Positions 1 to 7,548 of a DNA stretch of 55,300 nucleotides are shown piece by piece. A model generated the notes under the pieces. It ran no database searches. It saw nothing but the letters and a program-made list of their open reading frames with translations, and was not told the DNA's origin. A program made the position numbers and the translations under genes. Position 1 is the first letter of the stretch; each line of letters starts with the position of its first letter. Origin of the DNA: an uncultured Methylocystaceae bacterium (GTDB lineage Bacteria > Pseudomonadota > Alphaproteobacteria > Rhizobiales > Beijerinckiaceae); assembly GCA_903870245.1 (NCBI GenBank), contig CAIQCB010000050.1, positions 1 through 55,300 on the forward strand. Reading direction: 5' to 3'.

Positions 1-90
1 CGGCAGCGGATGGCTCATATCGACGATCTGATCGAGCCGCGCCCGAAATAAATCCCTCTGCCCGCCATTCCGCCGCTCCTTCGGCCGCAT
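1..90 (-). CDS. IS5 family transposase, N-terminal 30 residues (runs off the window)
   Basis: Reading the minus strand from the ATG at 90 gives an open frame that begins MRPKERRNGGQRDLFRARLD and continues QIVDMSHPLP to the window edge. The MRPKERR...DLFRARLDQI start is typical of IS5-family (COG3039-type) transposases, which cut and join the element ends with a DDE nuclease fold. The catalytic region is not in the window. The reading frame is intact as far as it can be seen. The identical start codon context recurs at 55289 on the other strand. Confidence 0.85.
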   Translation of the reverse strand, partial: MRPKERRNGGQRDLFRARLDQIVDMSHPLP

Positions 91-262
91 CGCCAATCTC
101 CTTCGCCCGACATCGACGAAAGTAGAGAATCACAGCGCGGCCCAAGGATCAATTTGCAAGAAAACCACGCCAAACATCGGCAAAACTTGCAAAAACCACT
201 ACTTCAGCGTGGCACAAAACTATACAACTTCAATGTCTTCCGAGTTCTTCACGGAAGACTAA
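1..262 (-). mobile_element. IS5-family insertion sequence, left copy (5' end only)
   Basis: Positions 79-262 are the reverse complement of 55117-55300, with one visible mismatch (the C run at 161-163 against TGT on the other side). The element tip on this strand reads TCTTCCGTGAAGAACTCGG, starting at 258. It is preceded by TTAG (259-262), which fits the YTAR target duplication of IS5-group elements. The tip contains an internal inverted repeat, TCTTCCG/CGGAAGA. About 167 bases of untranslated leader separate the tip from the transposase ATG at 90. The rest of the element lies outside the window. Confidence 0.85.
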
Positions 263-429
263 ATCGGCGTTGTCTGGCGACTGGTCGACGCCAAAGATTT
301 CGCGGGCGTTCTCGATGATGTCCGGACTTCATAAAAAAAGCCCTGAGCTTAGATTCGGCGTCAGAGACTTTCGGTGGGTGTTGCGATCATACGCAGCGTC
401 GAGAGTTATCACTTCCGACTCCCGGCGAC

Positions 430-475
430 ATTACTATGAATAGTAATCTCTAATCGCACCACTTGCGATTAGAGA
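430..475. repeat. Two abutting perfect inverted repeats
   Basis: ATTACTA (430-436) pairs with TAGTAAT (441-447) around a 4-base loop. Directly after it, TCTCTAATCGCA (447-458) pairs with TGCGATTAGAGA (464-475) around CCACT. Both stems are perfect. They could be a transcription stop, a protein-binding palindrome or part of a small RNA. There is no T tract, so a simple intrinsic terminator is unlikely. Confidence 0.6.
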
Positions 476-675
476 GACGTTCTGCGAGATCTTTTTGATT
501 GAGATCGCGGTCCAAATGGATGACCAACGGTTGAAAGAAGAAAAGTAGTGTTAACTTACAGATTATAAGGCAAAGTTTTTGAGGTCAAAGAATTGGATTA
601 AAACAAAAAATCCACCAACCAGTATAATTTAAAGATTCAAATCTGATTATGATTCAGATCAAAAGAGGGGTCATA

Positions 676-708
676 TCCTGAAGCCTCTTGAGATAAGAGG
701 CTTCAGGA
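676..708 (-). terminator. Stem-loop downstream of the first VPEID-type gene
   Basis: TCCTGAAGCCTCTT (676-689) pairs perfectly with AAGAGGCTTCAGGA (695-708) around a 5-base loop. It lies 11 bases past the stop codon at 720 on the minus strand. The downstream strand has only a weak T-rich run (CCCCTCTTTT), so it may protect the 3' end rather than terminate strongly. Confidence 0.55.
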
Positions 709-719
709 AAGAGAAAATC

Positions 720-1280
720 TTAGGCTTCGGTCCGCTTGCCGCGACCGAAGAGCATCAGGAAGGCGCCGGCAACAAGGAAAAGGCCCTTGGGCAGGACGCC
801 GCCATCGATCTCGGGAAGCTCGCGCGGCACGAAATCGGCGCGCGAAGTGCCGCCAAGGTCGCTTCCATCAAAGGCGGCGACTTGCGGATTACCGCTGGCA
901 TATTTGATGAATGCAGTCACCACCTGGGGAGTGACTCCCAGAGAGGGGGCGGGGGTGAACTGCATGTTGAAAGACGTAATCGTGTAAGGCGGCGTGAAAG
1001 AGGTGGTCGGGGTGTAGCTACCGCCAACATTCAGGATGTTGGTGATTGGCAGTCCGCCCAGTGTCCAGGTCGGTAAAGCGCCGGTAATCACGCCCGCATT
1101 GTTGGTCGACAGGGTGCCGGTCAGGGTTCTCTGAGCGTTTGTGAGTCCACCACCACCTATGGCGGAATTCAGAACCGAGGTGAAATCGAATACCAGCGGA
1201 CCGGCGGCCATGGCGGGCAGGTTGCTGGCGGTGAGGAGTGCGACCGCGGCAGCGGTCTTTACTAGTTTTTTCGAAAGCAC
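720..1280 (-). CDS. Secreted protein with VPEID-CTERM-type sorting tail (paralogue 1)
   Basis: The product is 186 residues. I place the start at a GTG (1280), because AAGGGG lies 8 bases upstream and the position aligns exactly with the ATG of the paralogue at 2057. The N-terminus is a signal peptide (KKLVK, a hydrophobic core, then NLPAMA). The middle is rich in Thr, Gly, Pro and Asn, suggesting an extracellular beta-rich domain. The C-terminus reads LPEIDGGVLPKG, followed by a hydrophobic helix and GRGKRTEA. This tripartite end (PEID motif, membrane helix, basic cluster) matches the VPEID-CTERM class processed by exosortase E/protease fusions. No exosortase is in the window. Function is otherwise unknown. 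A stem-loop follows the gene. Confidence 0.8.
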   Translation of the reverse strand: MLSKKLVKTAAAVALLTASNLPAMAAGPLVFDFTSVLNSAIGGGGLTNAQRTLTGTLSTNNAGVITGALPTWTLGGLPITNILNVGGSYTPTTSFTPPYTITSFNMQFTPAPSLGVTPQVVTAFIKYASGNPQVAAFDGSDLGGTSRADFVPRELPEIDGGVLPKGLFLVAGAFLMLFGRGKRTEA

Positions 1281-1502
1281 TTTCGTAACCCCTTGCTTGA
1301 ACAAGTAGAATCAGTGATCGAATAGATTTTATCAGAGTATAGGCGCGAACCGCAACCTGGCATAAAACTTTTCACAAGATCATTTTATTTGTAAACAGTA
1401 AATATTTGACAGCCAGCGCCTCAACTCAAGTGTCTGCGCTCGCGGCGGGAGATCTTCTCAAGTCATTGATGGCGGGCGGATTTTGTAACGAAAGAACAAA
1501 TG

Positions 1503-2057
1503 CTAGGCCTCGGCGCGCTTGCCACGACCAAAGAGCAGCAGGAAAGTCCCGATAACGATGGTCAAGCCCTTGGGCAGAACGCCGCCATCGATCTCAGGCC
1601 AGCCGGGGGTGATTATAGCACGTGAAGCGCCGCCATTTTGAACGCCATCCTCCGCATAAATCATTGGATTTCCATGTGAATATTTTACAAAGGCTAGAGA
1701 TATTTGTGGGTTTATGCCGCTCGCTGGTGGCGGAGTGAACTGCATGTTGAAAGACGTAATCGTGTAAGGCGGCGTGAACACCGTGGTTGGGGTGTAGCTG
1801 CCGCCAGTATTCAGAATGTTGGTGATCGGTAGTCCGCCCAGCGTCCAGGTTGGCAACGCGCCGGTGATTTGGCCCGCATTGTTGGTTGTCAGGAAGCCAG
1901 TCAGCGTTCTCTCTGCGTTAGTGAGACTGCCGTTGCCGATGGCAGGGTTCAGAACAGAGGTGAAGTCGAAAACCAGCGGGCCGGCCATGGCGGGCAAGTT
2001 GATGGCTGAGAGTACTACAATTGCAGCAGCAATTTTGACAAGTTTTTTCATAAGCAT
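1503..2057 (-). CDS. Secreted protein with VPEID-CTERM-type sorting tail (paralogue 2)
   Basis: The product is 184 residues and clearly paralogous to the gene at 720-1280, along its whole length and in the same orientation 222 bases upstream. A GGGAG Shine-Dalgarno lies 8 bases before the ATG at 2057. The chain has a signal peptide (MLMKKLVKIAAA... NLPAMA), then a shared core with segments such as PLVFDFTSVLN, ALPTWTLGGLPITNIL and TPPYTITSFNMQFTP. It ends in WPEIDGGVLPKG, a hydrophobic helix and GRGKRAEA. The most variable part is the last third before the tail, which suggests diversifying surface exposure after a tandem duplication. It is probably anchored or released by an exosortase encoded elsewhere. 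The exact function is unknown. Confidence 0.8.
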   Translation of the reverse strand: MLMKKLVKIAAAIVVLSAINLPAMAGPLVFDFTSVLNPAIGNGSLTNAERTLTGFLTTNNAGQITGALPTWTLGGLPITNILNTGGSYTPTTVFTPPYTITSFNMQFTPPPASGINPQISLAFVKYSHGNPMIYAEDGVQNGGASRAIITPGWPEIDGGVLPKGLTIVIGTFLLLFGRGKRAEA

Positions 2058-2296
2058 TTCGTTAACTCCCTGACTGAATAATAACAGTTTATGATTTTAA
2101 GAGTTTCCAGAGTGGAATGAATTGCAGCCGTCCATAAAGCCTTGCGTAGGCTCATTTGATTGGCAAAGTATAAATCCTCTGCTGTGATCGCCTCAACCGA
2201 TGTCTCCATATTAACTAATCCGTACTTATACCTACGTAGTCTAAAACGCTTAGGGATTGAAAAATCTCTTTACGTTGTCGTTTCGTGCCCACATGC

Positions 2297-2452
2297 TCAG
2301 TCGTCGCTGGCAAGCAACGCGATGGCCTCTATCAGGAGATAGCGCACATCCGGCCTCTTGATCCGCGCCAACGCCCATAGAAGCACATGGAAAGCGATTT
2401 CATTCGGACTTGGTGTTTCGTCGAAGTTGGATTTTATAAATACTTCGGCCAT
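2297..2452 (-). CDS. Small hypothetical protein, 51 residues
   Basis: This minus-strand frame opens with ATG at 2452, 8 bases after AAGAGGCG. It reads MAEVFIKSNFDETPSPNEIA and then a Leu/Ala-rich helix (HVLLWALARIKRPDVRYLL) before ending LLASDD and TGA. Composition and ribosome binding site look genuine. I do not recognise a family. The flanking 2058-2296 and 2453-2886 hold no gene I can defend. Confidence 0.5.
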   Translation of the reverse strand: MAEVFIKSNFDETPSPNEIAFHVLLWALARIKRPDVRYLLIEAIALLASDD

Positions 2453-2886
2453 GGCAGCGCCTCTTGTGGATCAGAGGCCCATGCTTTCAGAACTTACGAC
2501 ATTAATAATGATATTTTGCCATAAATAATGTAGCTGTGTGATCTTGCTTCGCCCTTCCGGCGATCAGCGCAACCTCACGCCATCGGCCTGTAATCCGTCG
2601 ACGATGTGCGAGAGTGTTTGCGTCCTTGCTTTTGCGGGCCGCTCTGGTCCCTGACCTCGTCATGTTATGCGCAAAAATACAACCGAGGCGCTGCGGCCCG
2701 TCCTCGCTTTAGACTCATTGACACGATGATAAACCGCCCGCGCATTTTGTTCGAAGGTTTCGACTTTTCGAATAGCGGCGCCTTCGATGGACTCGCCAAT
2801 CTCAAGCACCGCCTTCGCTTCGGTGTTGTCGTCGGGCGGTCACGGCGCCACAATCGCTGGCATAAACCTTTCATGGAGAGACCTGA
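2453..2886. other. Gene-poor stretch, nothing recognised
   Basis: The open frames here have neither recognisable composition nor a good ribosome binding site. The first part is AT-rich and the second part GC-rich, which could mean mixed debris. A good Shine-Dalgarno (GGAGAGACCTGA) at the right edge belongs to the next gene. Confidence 0.4.
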
Positions 2887-3114
2887 ATGTTCGAAAATGC
2901 GAACCGGATCGCGCCGTGGATTATCGCCACCGGCATATGGGCGAATCTGGGTCTAGCGATTTATGGCGGCGTTGAGGCCCGGACGATCAACGCCGAATTT
3001 ACGAAAGCGCTTCAGTCAGTGGCTGCGATCAAAACCGACGTGAGGGCTCTTGAATCAGACCTTTCGAGTTTTCGCTATCTCACCTGTATTCGCCATCGCA
3101 TTTGCCCCCGCTAA
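2887..3114 (+). CDS. Small membrane protein of unknown function
   Basis: The product is 75 residues. GGAGAG lies 6 bases before the ATG. The N-terminal part (IAPWIIATGIWANLGLAIYGG) forms one likely membrane helix. It is followed by a polar, probably helical segment (TINAEFTKALQSVAAIKTD). The last 15 residues (RYLTCIRHRICPR) look unlike the rest, so the true end may have been altered by a frameshift. The arrangement of one helix plus a short coiled coil is seen in many small accessory membrane proteins. I do not recognise a family. Confidence 0.5.
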   Translation: MFENANRIAPWIIATGIWANLGLAIYGGVEARTINAEFTKALQSVAAIKTDVRALESDLSSFRYLTCIRHRICPR

Positions 3115-3285
3115 AGAATAACCTGGTCTGATTGAGTCAGGGAGGATTCTGGTCTTTTGTTAGGTTGCGATTTTTTTCGCAGAAACGGTTTCCTCTTCGG
3201 CGATAAGCGAACTCAGGCGCTGCGTTCATTTAACAATGGCTCCCGAAGATCTCGGGCGCCAGAAGCGTCAGTCGTTCTCACCCAG

Positions 3286-3316
3286 AAAAAAACCGCCCTG
3301 TCTTTGAACAGGGCGG
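3286..3316 (-). terminator. Intrinsic terminator of the 3348-3746 gene
   Basis: On the minus strand CCGCCCTG pairs with CAGGGCGG around an 8-base loop and is followed by seven Ts (the A run at 3286-3292). It lies 31 bases after the stop codon of the secreted-protein gene. Confidence 0.85.
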
Positions 3317-3347
3317 CCATCGCGTCGCGCCGGGCGGATGTTGTCGA

Positions 3348-3746
3348 CTAATGAACCTCCCCGCCAGGGCTCTTGGCGGACTCTGCGGCCTGAGCCGGAG
3401 CTTCCTTGCCGCTGGCTCCTTTACCCTTGAGCAAATTGGCCTTGAGTGACTTGGTTGATAGTGACTTCCCCTTGAGCGACTTGCTCTGCTTCAAGGACTC
3501 ACGCGCCTGTTCCAGAGCTTTCTTGCGGTTTTTAACGCTATCGACCGCATTGGGTGCAGCATCCGTCGCCGCTGTTCCTGCGTCTGTCGCGCCAGCGGCG
3601 GCTCCGGCGGCCGCTCTGGCGGCGTCGGCGCCGCCACCGCCAAACAGGTTGCCGAGGGACTCAAGCCCGGGCGTCTGGGCCAGCGCAGATGACGAAATCC
3701 ATACCAGGGCAAGTCCGACGCCCATCATCAATATTCTTCGCGACAT
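3348..3746 (-). CDS. Secreted low-complexity Ala/Gly- and Lys/Ser-rich protein
   Basis: The product is 132 residues. I start it at ATG 3746, because GGAGAT lies just upstream and the N-terminus then becomes a clean signal peptide (MSRRILMMGVGLALVWISSS, cut after ALA-Q). An upstream in-frame start would bury the signal. After cleavage come a Gly-rich patch (NLFGGGG) and an Ala-rich segment. The C-terminal half is basic and quasi-repetitive, with recurring SLK/KSL units (SKSLKGKSLSTKSLKANLLK). The composition suggests a disordered cationic exported protein, perhaps binding the cell wall or a polyanion. I recognise no family. An intrinsic terminator follows. Confidence 0.7.
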   Translation of the reverse strand: MSRRILMMGVGLALVWISSSALAQTPGLESLGNLFGGGGADAARAAAGAAAGATDAGTAATDAAPNAVDSVKNRKKALEQARESLKQSKSLKGKSLSTKSLKANLLKGKGASGKEAPAQAAESAKSPGGEVH

Positions 3747-3864
3747 GGGGCGGATCTCCAGAATTTCTCGTGCTTCAGGGGGCATCGCCGAAAACGGCAT
3801 TGCCAGGATCGTCAAATGAGACTGCTCCGGCGGGCGATTGCGCAGGCTATTGAACAAAAAATTA

Positions 3865-3896
3865 CCGCCAGCGTAAGGAACGCTGGCGGTTTTTTT
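3865..3896. terminator. Bidirectional intrinsic terminator
   Basis: CCGCCAGCG (3865-3873) pairs with CGCTGGCGG (3881-3889) around TAAGGAA. Seven Ts follow on the plus strand, and TAATTTTTTG follows on the minus strand. No plus-strand gene precedes it, so its likely client is the small peptide gene at 4027-4098. Confidence 0.75.
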
Positions 3897-4026
3897 ATTG
3901 GGCGACCTGACTCTTGAATATTCAAGAGCCATGAATTCATCTGCTACAAGATTTGTCGCCTTATAGGCGACCATGCAGCTGCATCACATCCGGTTGGTCA
4001 CCAAACCGAATGAGCCTGATCTGTGA

Positions 4027-4098
4027 TCAGAGACGCGTCAGAGTAACAGCAGCGATAACGACCATAGCGACCATAGCTGCGGGAACGAGCCAACCCAT
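4027..4098 (-). CDS. 23-residue single-helix membrane peptide
   Basis: A very strong Shine-Dalgarno (GGGAGGT) stands 4 bases before ATG 4098. The peptide begins MGWLVPAAMVAMVVIAAVTL and ends TRL before TGA at 4027. It is one hydrophobic helix with a short basic tail, the pattern of small regulatory membrane peptides and of some toxin peptides. A bidirectional terminator lies 130 bases downstream. The ribosome binding site and the terminator are the main evidence that it is expressed. No family is recognised. Confidence 0.5.
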   Translation of the reverse strand: MGWLVPAAMVAMVVIAAVTLTRL

Positions 4099-4209
4099 AG
4101 TAACCTCCCATTTAGATGCCGAAGAGCGTCGATTCTTGTTAACGGCCAAAGCCGTAGGGGCAGATTCACCGAACCCGCGAGAGTTTGTCAAGTGCTCGTG
4201 ATAAATCAT

Positions 4210-4834
4210 TGATTATAATAATTAATCTATTTGTGAGGCAGGAGCTTCGCCACCCCTCGGCGGACAGGGATTCCTTACTTCCCTGGCGGGATCGAAAAAA
4301 TCGGGTCGATAATGCGTGAACCGGTTACCGATGTTCAGGCCCATATTTTCGCCCGCGATCATGCGCCTGCGCCGCGCGAGACGCCTCGGCCGATCAGGGC
4401 GTCGGCGAAGAGATATCGACCAGAAGCAATATTCCGGGTCCCCGCGCTCCCCCGATTATTGGCTGCTTTAACGGCTGTCGCCGGGAGTCCGTTCGAGGTC
4501 CGCGGCGATGTTTTTTCCCGCAGATAAACGCATCTACTGAGTTTCGGCGCGACCGCCAATCAACAAGCCGGCATCAGCGCGGCGATTGATAATCAAATGG
4601 CCGAGATGGGCCAGAGCGCACCCGGCGGACGCTATTCAATGGCCCTTGGCTTCTGCGGATTATCGCAGGAGAAGGCTTTCTTTGGCTCTGAGAGTCGCGC
4701 TTCGCTCCGGGCGTTTGTTCGCTGGCGCAGGTTTTGGCGCATAGGCCCGGATTCGCCCTGCGATCCATCATGCTCAACAGTCACAACGCATCGGCGTTTT
4801 ATCTGTCGCGCGTCATCTCGTTTTTATGTTGCAT
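4210..4834. other. Gene-free stretch with possible decayed coding sequence
   Basis: No intact gene is supported here. On the plus strand, one frame from about 4528 to 4740 reads like protein sequence (for example AGISAAIDNQMAEM and SAPGGRYSMALGF). It opens right after a stop and has no start with a ribosome binding site. It could be the remnant of a YadA-anchor-like domain; see the findings. The remainder shows nothing I can name. Confidence 0.3.
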
Positions 4835-6196
4835 TTACGCTGGTTCGATTTTCAGAGGCAGTCCATTTTTGGCGCGCAACGTGAGATTTGTAGCCAGTTC
4901 GATCCGATGGCCGGGAAGTATCGAAAAACGAAAACTGCGCACCAGAATCGCCAGAATGACCGTCATTTCCAGCATGGCGAAGTTCATTCCGATACAAATA
5001 CGCGGACCGGCTCCAAATGGCAGATAGGCGCAACGATGACGGCTTTTCGTCCGTTCCGGCGAAAACCGGTCTGGATCGAAACCATGAGGATGATCCCAGA
5101 GCTTTTCGTGACGATGAACGCACCAGCCGGCGATGATCGCGAGTTCGCCGGCGCGCAGATGATGCGGTCCGATTTTGATGTCCTCGATGGGCGCGCGACC
5201 AACGCCAATCGCCGGCGGGAATAGTCGCATGGATTCCTGAAGGGTCTGACGCGTGAAGGTCAGATTATTGATGTTCTCGACGGTGATGTCGTGTTTGCCG
5301 ACAACGAACTCGACCTCATCGCGCAGCCGCTGTTGCGATGTCTGGTCATGCGCCAAAAGCCACAAAGTCCATGCCAGCGCCGTCGCCGAGGTTTCGTGAC
5401 CGGCGATCATGAAGGTGTACAGGTTCGAAATCAGTTCCTCATCATTCATGACGCGGCCTGTTTCCGGGTCCTGGGCGGATAACAGCAGGCTCAGTATATC
5501 ATCGGCGTCGATACCCGAGACGCGGCGCTGCGCGACAAGCCCGGATATGGCGCGATGAAGCCAGTGAACGCTTTCAGCCACGCGTCCAGATCCCGGAAAG
5601 GGCAGGAACCGCGGCGCCCCGATCCGGGCGTAGAGAAATCGCCAGGCGATAGTTGAGAGAGAGGGATTGATGGCGGCAAGAAATTTATTGCGGTCCAAAT
5701 CTTGCGCGCCCGGACCGAGCACAGCTGTCAAAATGATGTCGAAAGTGACCCGCGACATTGCCGGCGCGACATCGAAGATCGCATCGCGTGGGGCCTGTCG
5801 CCACTCTGAAACCAGTGACTCAGCGCATTTCACGAATGTCGGCGTCAACGCCCGCAGCTTGTCGTGACGGAAGGCCGGCGACGCGGCGCGACGCTGCCAG
5901 CGCCAGTCGGCCCCCTCGGCGAAGAACAAGCTTTGACGATTGACGATATTTGACAGCGCTCGCGTCTGAAAGAGATCGCGCCTGAATTTCTCCGGTCTGG
6001 CGATGAGGATTTCCTCGATCACAGACGGATCGGTCAATAAAAGCGTCCGGGGCAGGATTGGCCAGACGCCTCTCATGATCGCGTATTCGTCGCGATAGGC
6101 CTGCGGCGGCCAATTCTCGATCATGTTCGACGCCGCCGCCCGCATCGAGGGACGCTCGCGCGGTGTAAAGGGCATCAAATCCGGATGATGATACAT
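4835..6196 (-). CDS. Cytochrome P450
   Basis: The product is a full-length P450 of 453 residues. Diagnostic elements are present in order: the C-helix WxxxR region (ADWRWQRR), the I-helix oxygen-activation motif AGHETSA near residue 265, the K-helix ExxR (ESMR), and the heme-thiolate loop FGAGPRICIG with its cysteine near 401. These enzymes use molecular oxygen and two electrons to hydroxylate a substrate. The electron donor and substrate are not indicated by neighbours, since no ferredoxin or reductase gene is adjacent. No signal peptide is seen, so it is probably cytosolic. It lies 28 bases downstream of ychF on the same strand and may be co-transcribed. Overall the sequence resembles the large group of bacterial P450s related to CYP families that act on fatty acids or terpenoids, but I cannot assign a subfamily. 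Confidence 0.93.
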   Translation of the reverse strand: MYHHPDLMPFTPRERPSMRAAASNMIENWPPQAYRDEYAIMRGVWPILPRTLLLTDPSVIEEILIARPEKFRRDLFQTRALSNIVNRQSLFFAEGADWRWQRRAASPAFRHDKLRALTPTFVKCAESLVSEWRQAPRDAIFDVAPAMSRVTFDIILTAVLGPGAQDLDRNKFLAAINPSLSTIAWRFLYARIGAPRFLPFPGSGRVAESVHWLHRAISGLVAQRRVSGIDADDILSLLLSAQDPETGRVMNDEELISNLYTFMIAGHETSATALAWTLWLLAHDQTSQQRLRDEVEFVVGKHDITVENINNLTFTRQTLQESMRLFPPAIGVGRAPIEDIKIGPHHLRAGELAIIAGWCVHRHEKLWDHPHGFDPDRFSPERTKSRHRCAYLPFGAGPRICIGMNFAMLEMTVILAILVRSFRFSILPGHRIELATNLTLRAKNGLPLKIEPA

Positions 6197-6224
6197 CAGG
6201 CTTTGGCGAAGCTTGTTTCGTCTG

Positions 6225-7322
6225 TCAGGTATTGAAGCGGAAATGCATCACATCGCCATCGGCGACAAGATAGTCCTTGCCCTCCAGCCGTAGACGTCCA
6301 GCGTCGCGTGCGCCAGCCTCGCCCTTATGCGCGATGTAATCCTCATAGGCGATGGTTTCGGCCCGGATGAAGCCTTTCTCGAAATCCGTATGGATGACCC
6401 CGGCCGCTTGCGGCGCGCGGGTGCCCGTCTCGATGGTCCATGCGCGCGCTTCCTTCGGGCCGACGGTGAAATAGGTGATCAGATGCAACAGATTGTAGCC
6501 GGCGCGAATGACGCGGTTGAGACCTGGCTCGTCGAGTCCGACGGCTTCAAGATAATCCTTTTGCTCATCTCCCGGGAGCACGGCGATCTCACTCTCGATT
6601 TTCGCCGAGACCACAACCGCTGCGGCGCCTTCCTCTGCAGCGCGGGTCGAGACTTTGGCGGCATTGACATTGCCTTCAGCTGCGGCGGCCTCCTCGACGT
6701 TGCAGACATAGAGCACAGGTTTTGACGACAGCAGGCCAAGGCCAACAAAGGCGATACGCTCATCTTCGGAGACTTTCGCCAATCGGGCCGGCTTACCGTC
6801 GCGCAGCAGAACAAGGCAGCGATTCATCAGATCAACGAGTTCTTTCGCCTCTTTGTCGCCGCCCTTTGCCTTCTTCTCCAGCGATACGACACGCTTTTCA
6901 AGACCTTCGAGATCGGCGAGCATAAGTTCGGTCTCTATGGTCTCGATATCGCGCAGCGGATCGACGCCGCCCTCGACGTGGGTGACGTCGCCGTCCTCGA
7001 AACAGCGCACGACATGGGCGATGGCGTCGCACTCCCGGATGTTGGCGAGAAACTGGTTGCCGAGGCCCTCGCCCTTCGAGGCACCGCGAACGAGTCCGGC
7101 GATATCGACGAAGGTCAGGCGCGTCGGGATGATCTGCTTCGAGCCTGCGATTTCCGCCAGCGCGTCAAGACGCGGATCAGGCACCGCGACTTCACCGACA
7201 TTGGGCTCGATCGTGCAAAACGGATAATTGGCGGCCTGTGCCGCAGCCGTTTGGGTGAGAGCGTTGAAAAGCGTCGATTTTCCGACATTCGGCAGGCCGA
7301 CGATGCCGCATTTGAAACCCAT
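6225..7322 (-). CDS. ychF: Redox-regulated ATPase/GTPase YchF
   Basis: The product is 365 residues, the usual family length, when started at ATG 7322. The open frame extends further upstream, but that extension is not conserved-looking. The chain begins [19 protein letters not shown], an OBG-type G1 motif. G3 follows as [20 protein letters not shown]. The C-terminal TGS-like domain ends with [17 protein letters not shown], which is nearly invariant in the family. YchF binds the ribosome, hydrolyses ATP in preference to GTP, and negatively affects oxidative stress responses in other bacteria. The P450 gene lies immediately downstream. Confidence 0.95.
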   Translation of the reverse strand: MGFKCGIVGLPNVGKSTLFNALTQTAAAQAANYPFCTIEPNVGEVAVPDPRLDALAEIAGSKQIIPTRLTFVDIAGLVRGASKGEGLGNQFLANIRECDAIAHVVRCFEDGDVTHVEGGVDPLRDIETIETELMLADLEGLEKRVVSLEKKAKGGDKEAKELVDLMNRCLVLLRDGKPARLAKVSEDERIAFVGLGLLSSKPVLYVCNVEEAAAAEGNVNAAKVSTRAAEEGAAAVVVSAKIESEIAVLPGDEQKDYLEAVGLDEPGLNRVIRAGYNLLHLITYFTVGPKEARAWTIETGTRAPQAAGVIHTDFEKGFIRAETIAYEDYIAHKGEAGARDAGRLRLEGKDYLVADGDVMHFRFNT

Positions 7323-7548
7323 GATTCGTCCCGGACATATGAGAAATATTCGCGTTGCGCGGGGTATGCGGGCGCGAGGGCCAAAAGGCAAGGGGAGTCT
7401 CAGGCAGGCCGAAAGGCGGATGCGGCGCGGCCGCGCCCTGCCCAGATATTGCGGCAGCGACTTGACCCTGCGCGTGTCGGACCCCACTAAAGCACAAAAC
7501 GTCAGTGGGGCTTGAGCGCCCATCGTCTTGCCGAAAAAGGTCCTGACA

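Larger units (their letters stand above)
263..719. other. Gene-free AT-rich stretch with hairpins
   Basis: I see no convincing gene between the IS tip and the first secreted-protein gene. The stretch is clearly richer in A+T than the core genes. It holds two adjacent perfect hairpins (430-475) and one 14-bp stem-loop (676-708), listed separately. The left part, next to the IS, may be degraded sequence. Confidence 0.5.

Noticed and set aside
2606-2956. A 116-codon plus-strand open frame
   Set aside because: Its composition is irregular, its start lacks a ribosome binding site, and it overlaps the better-supported gene starting at 2887.
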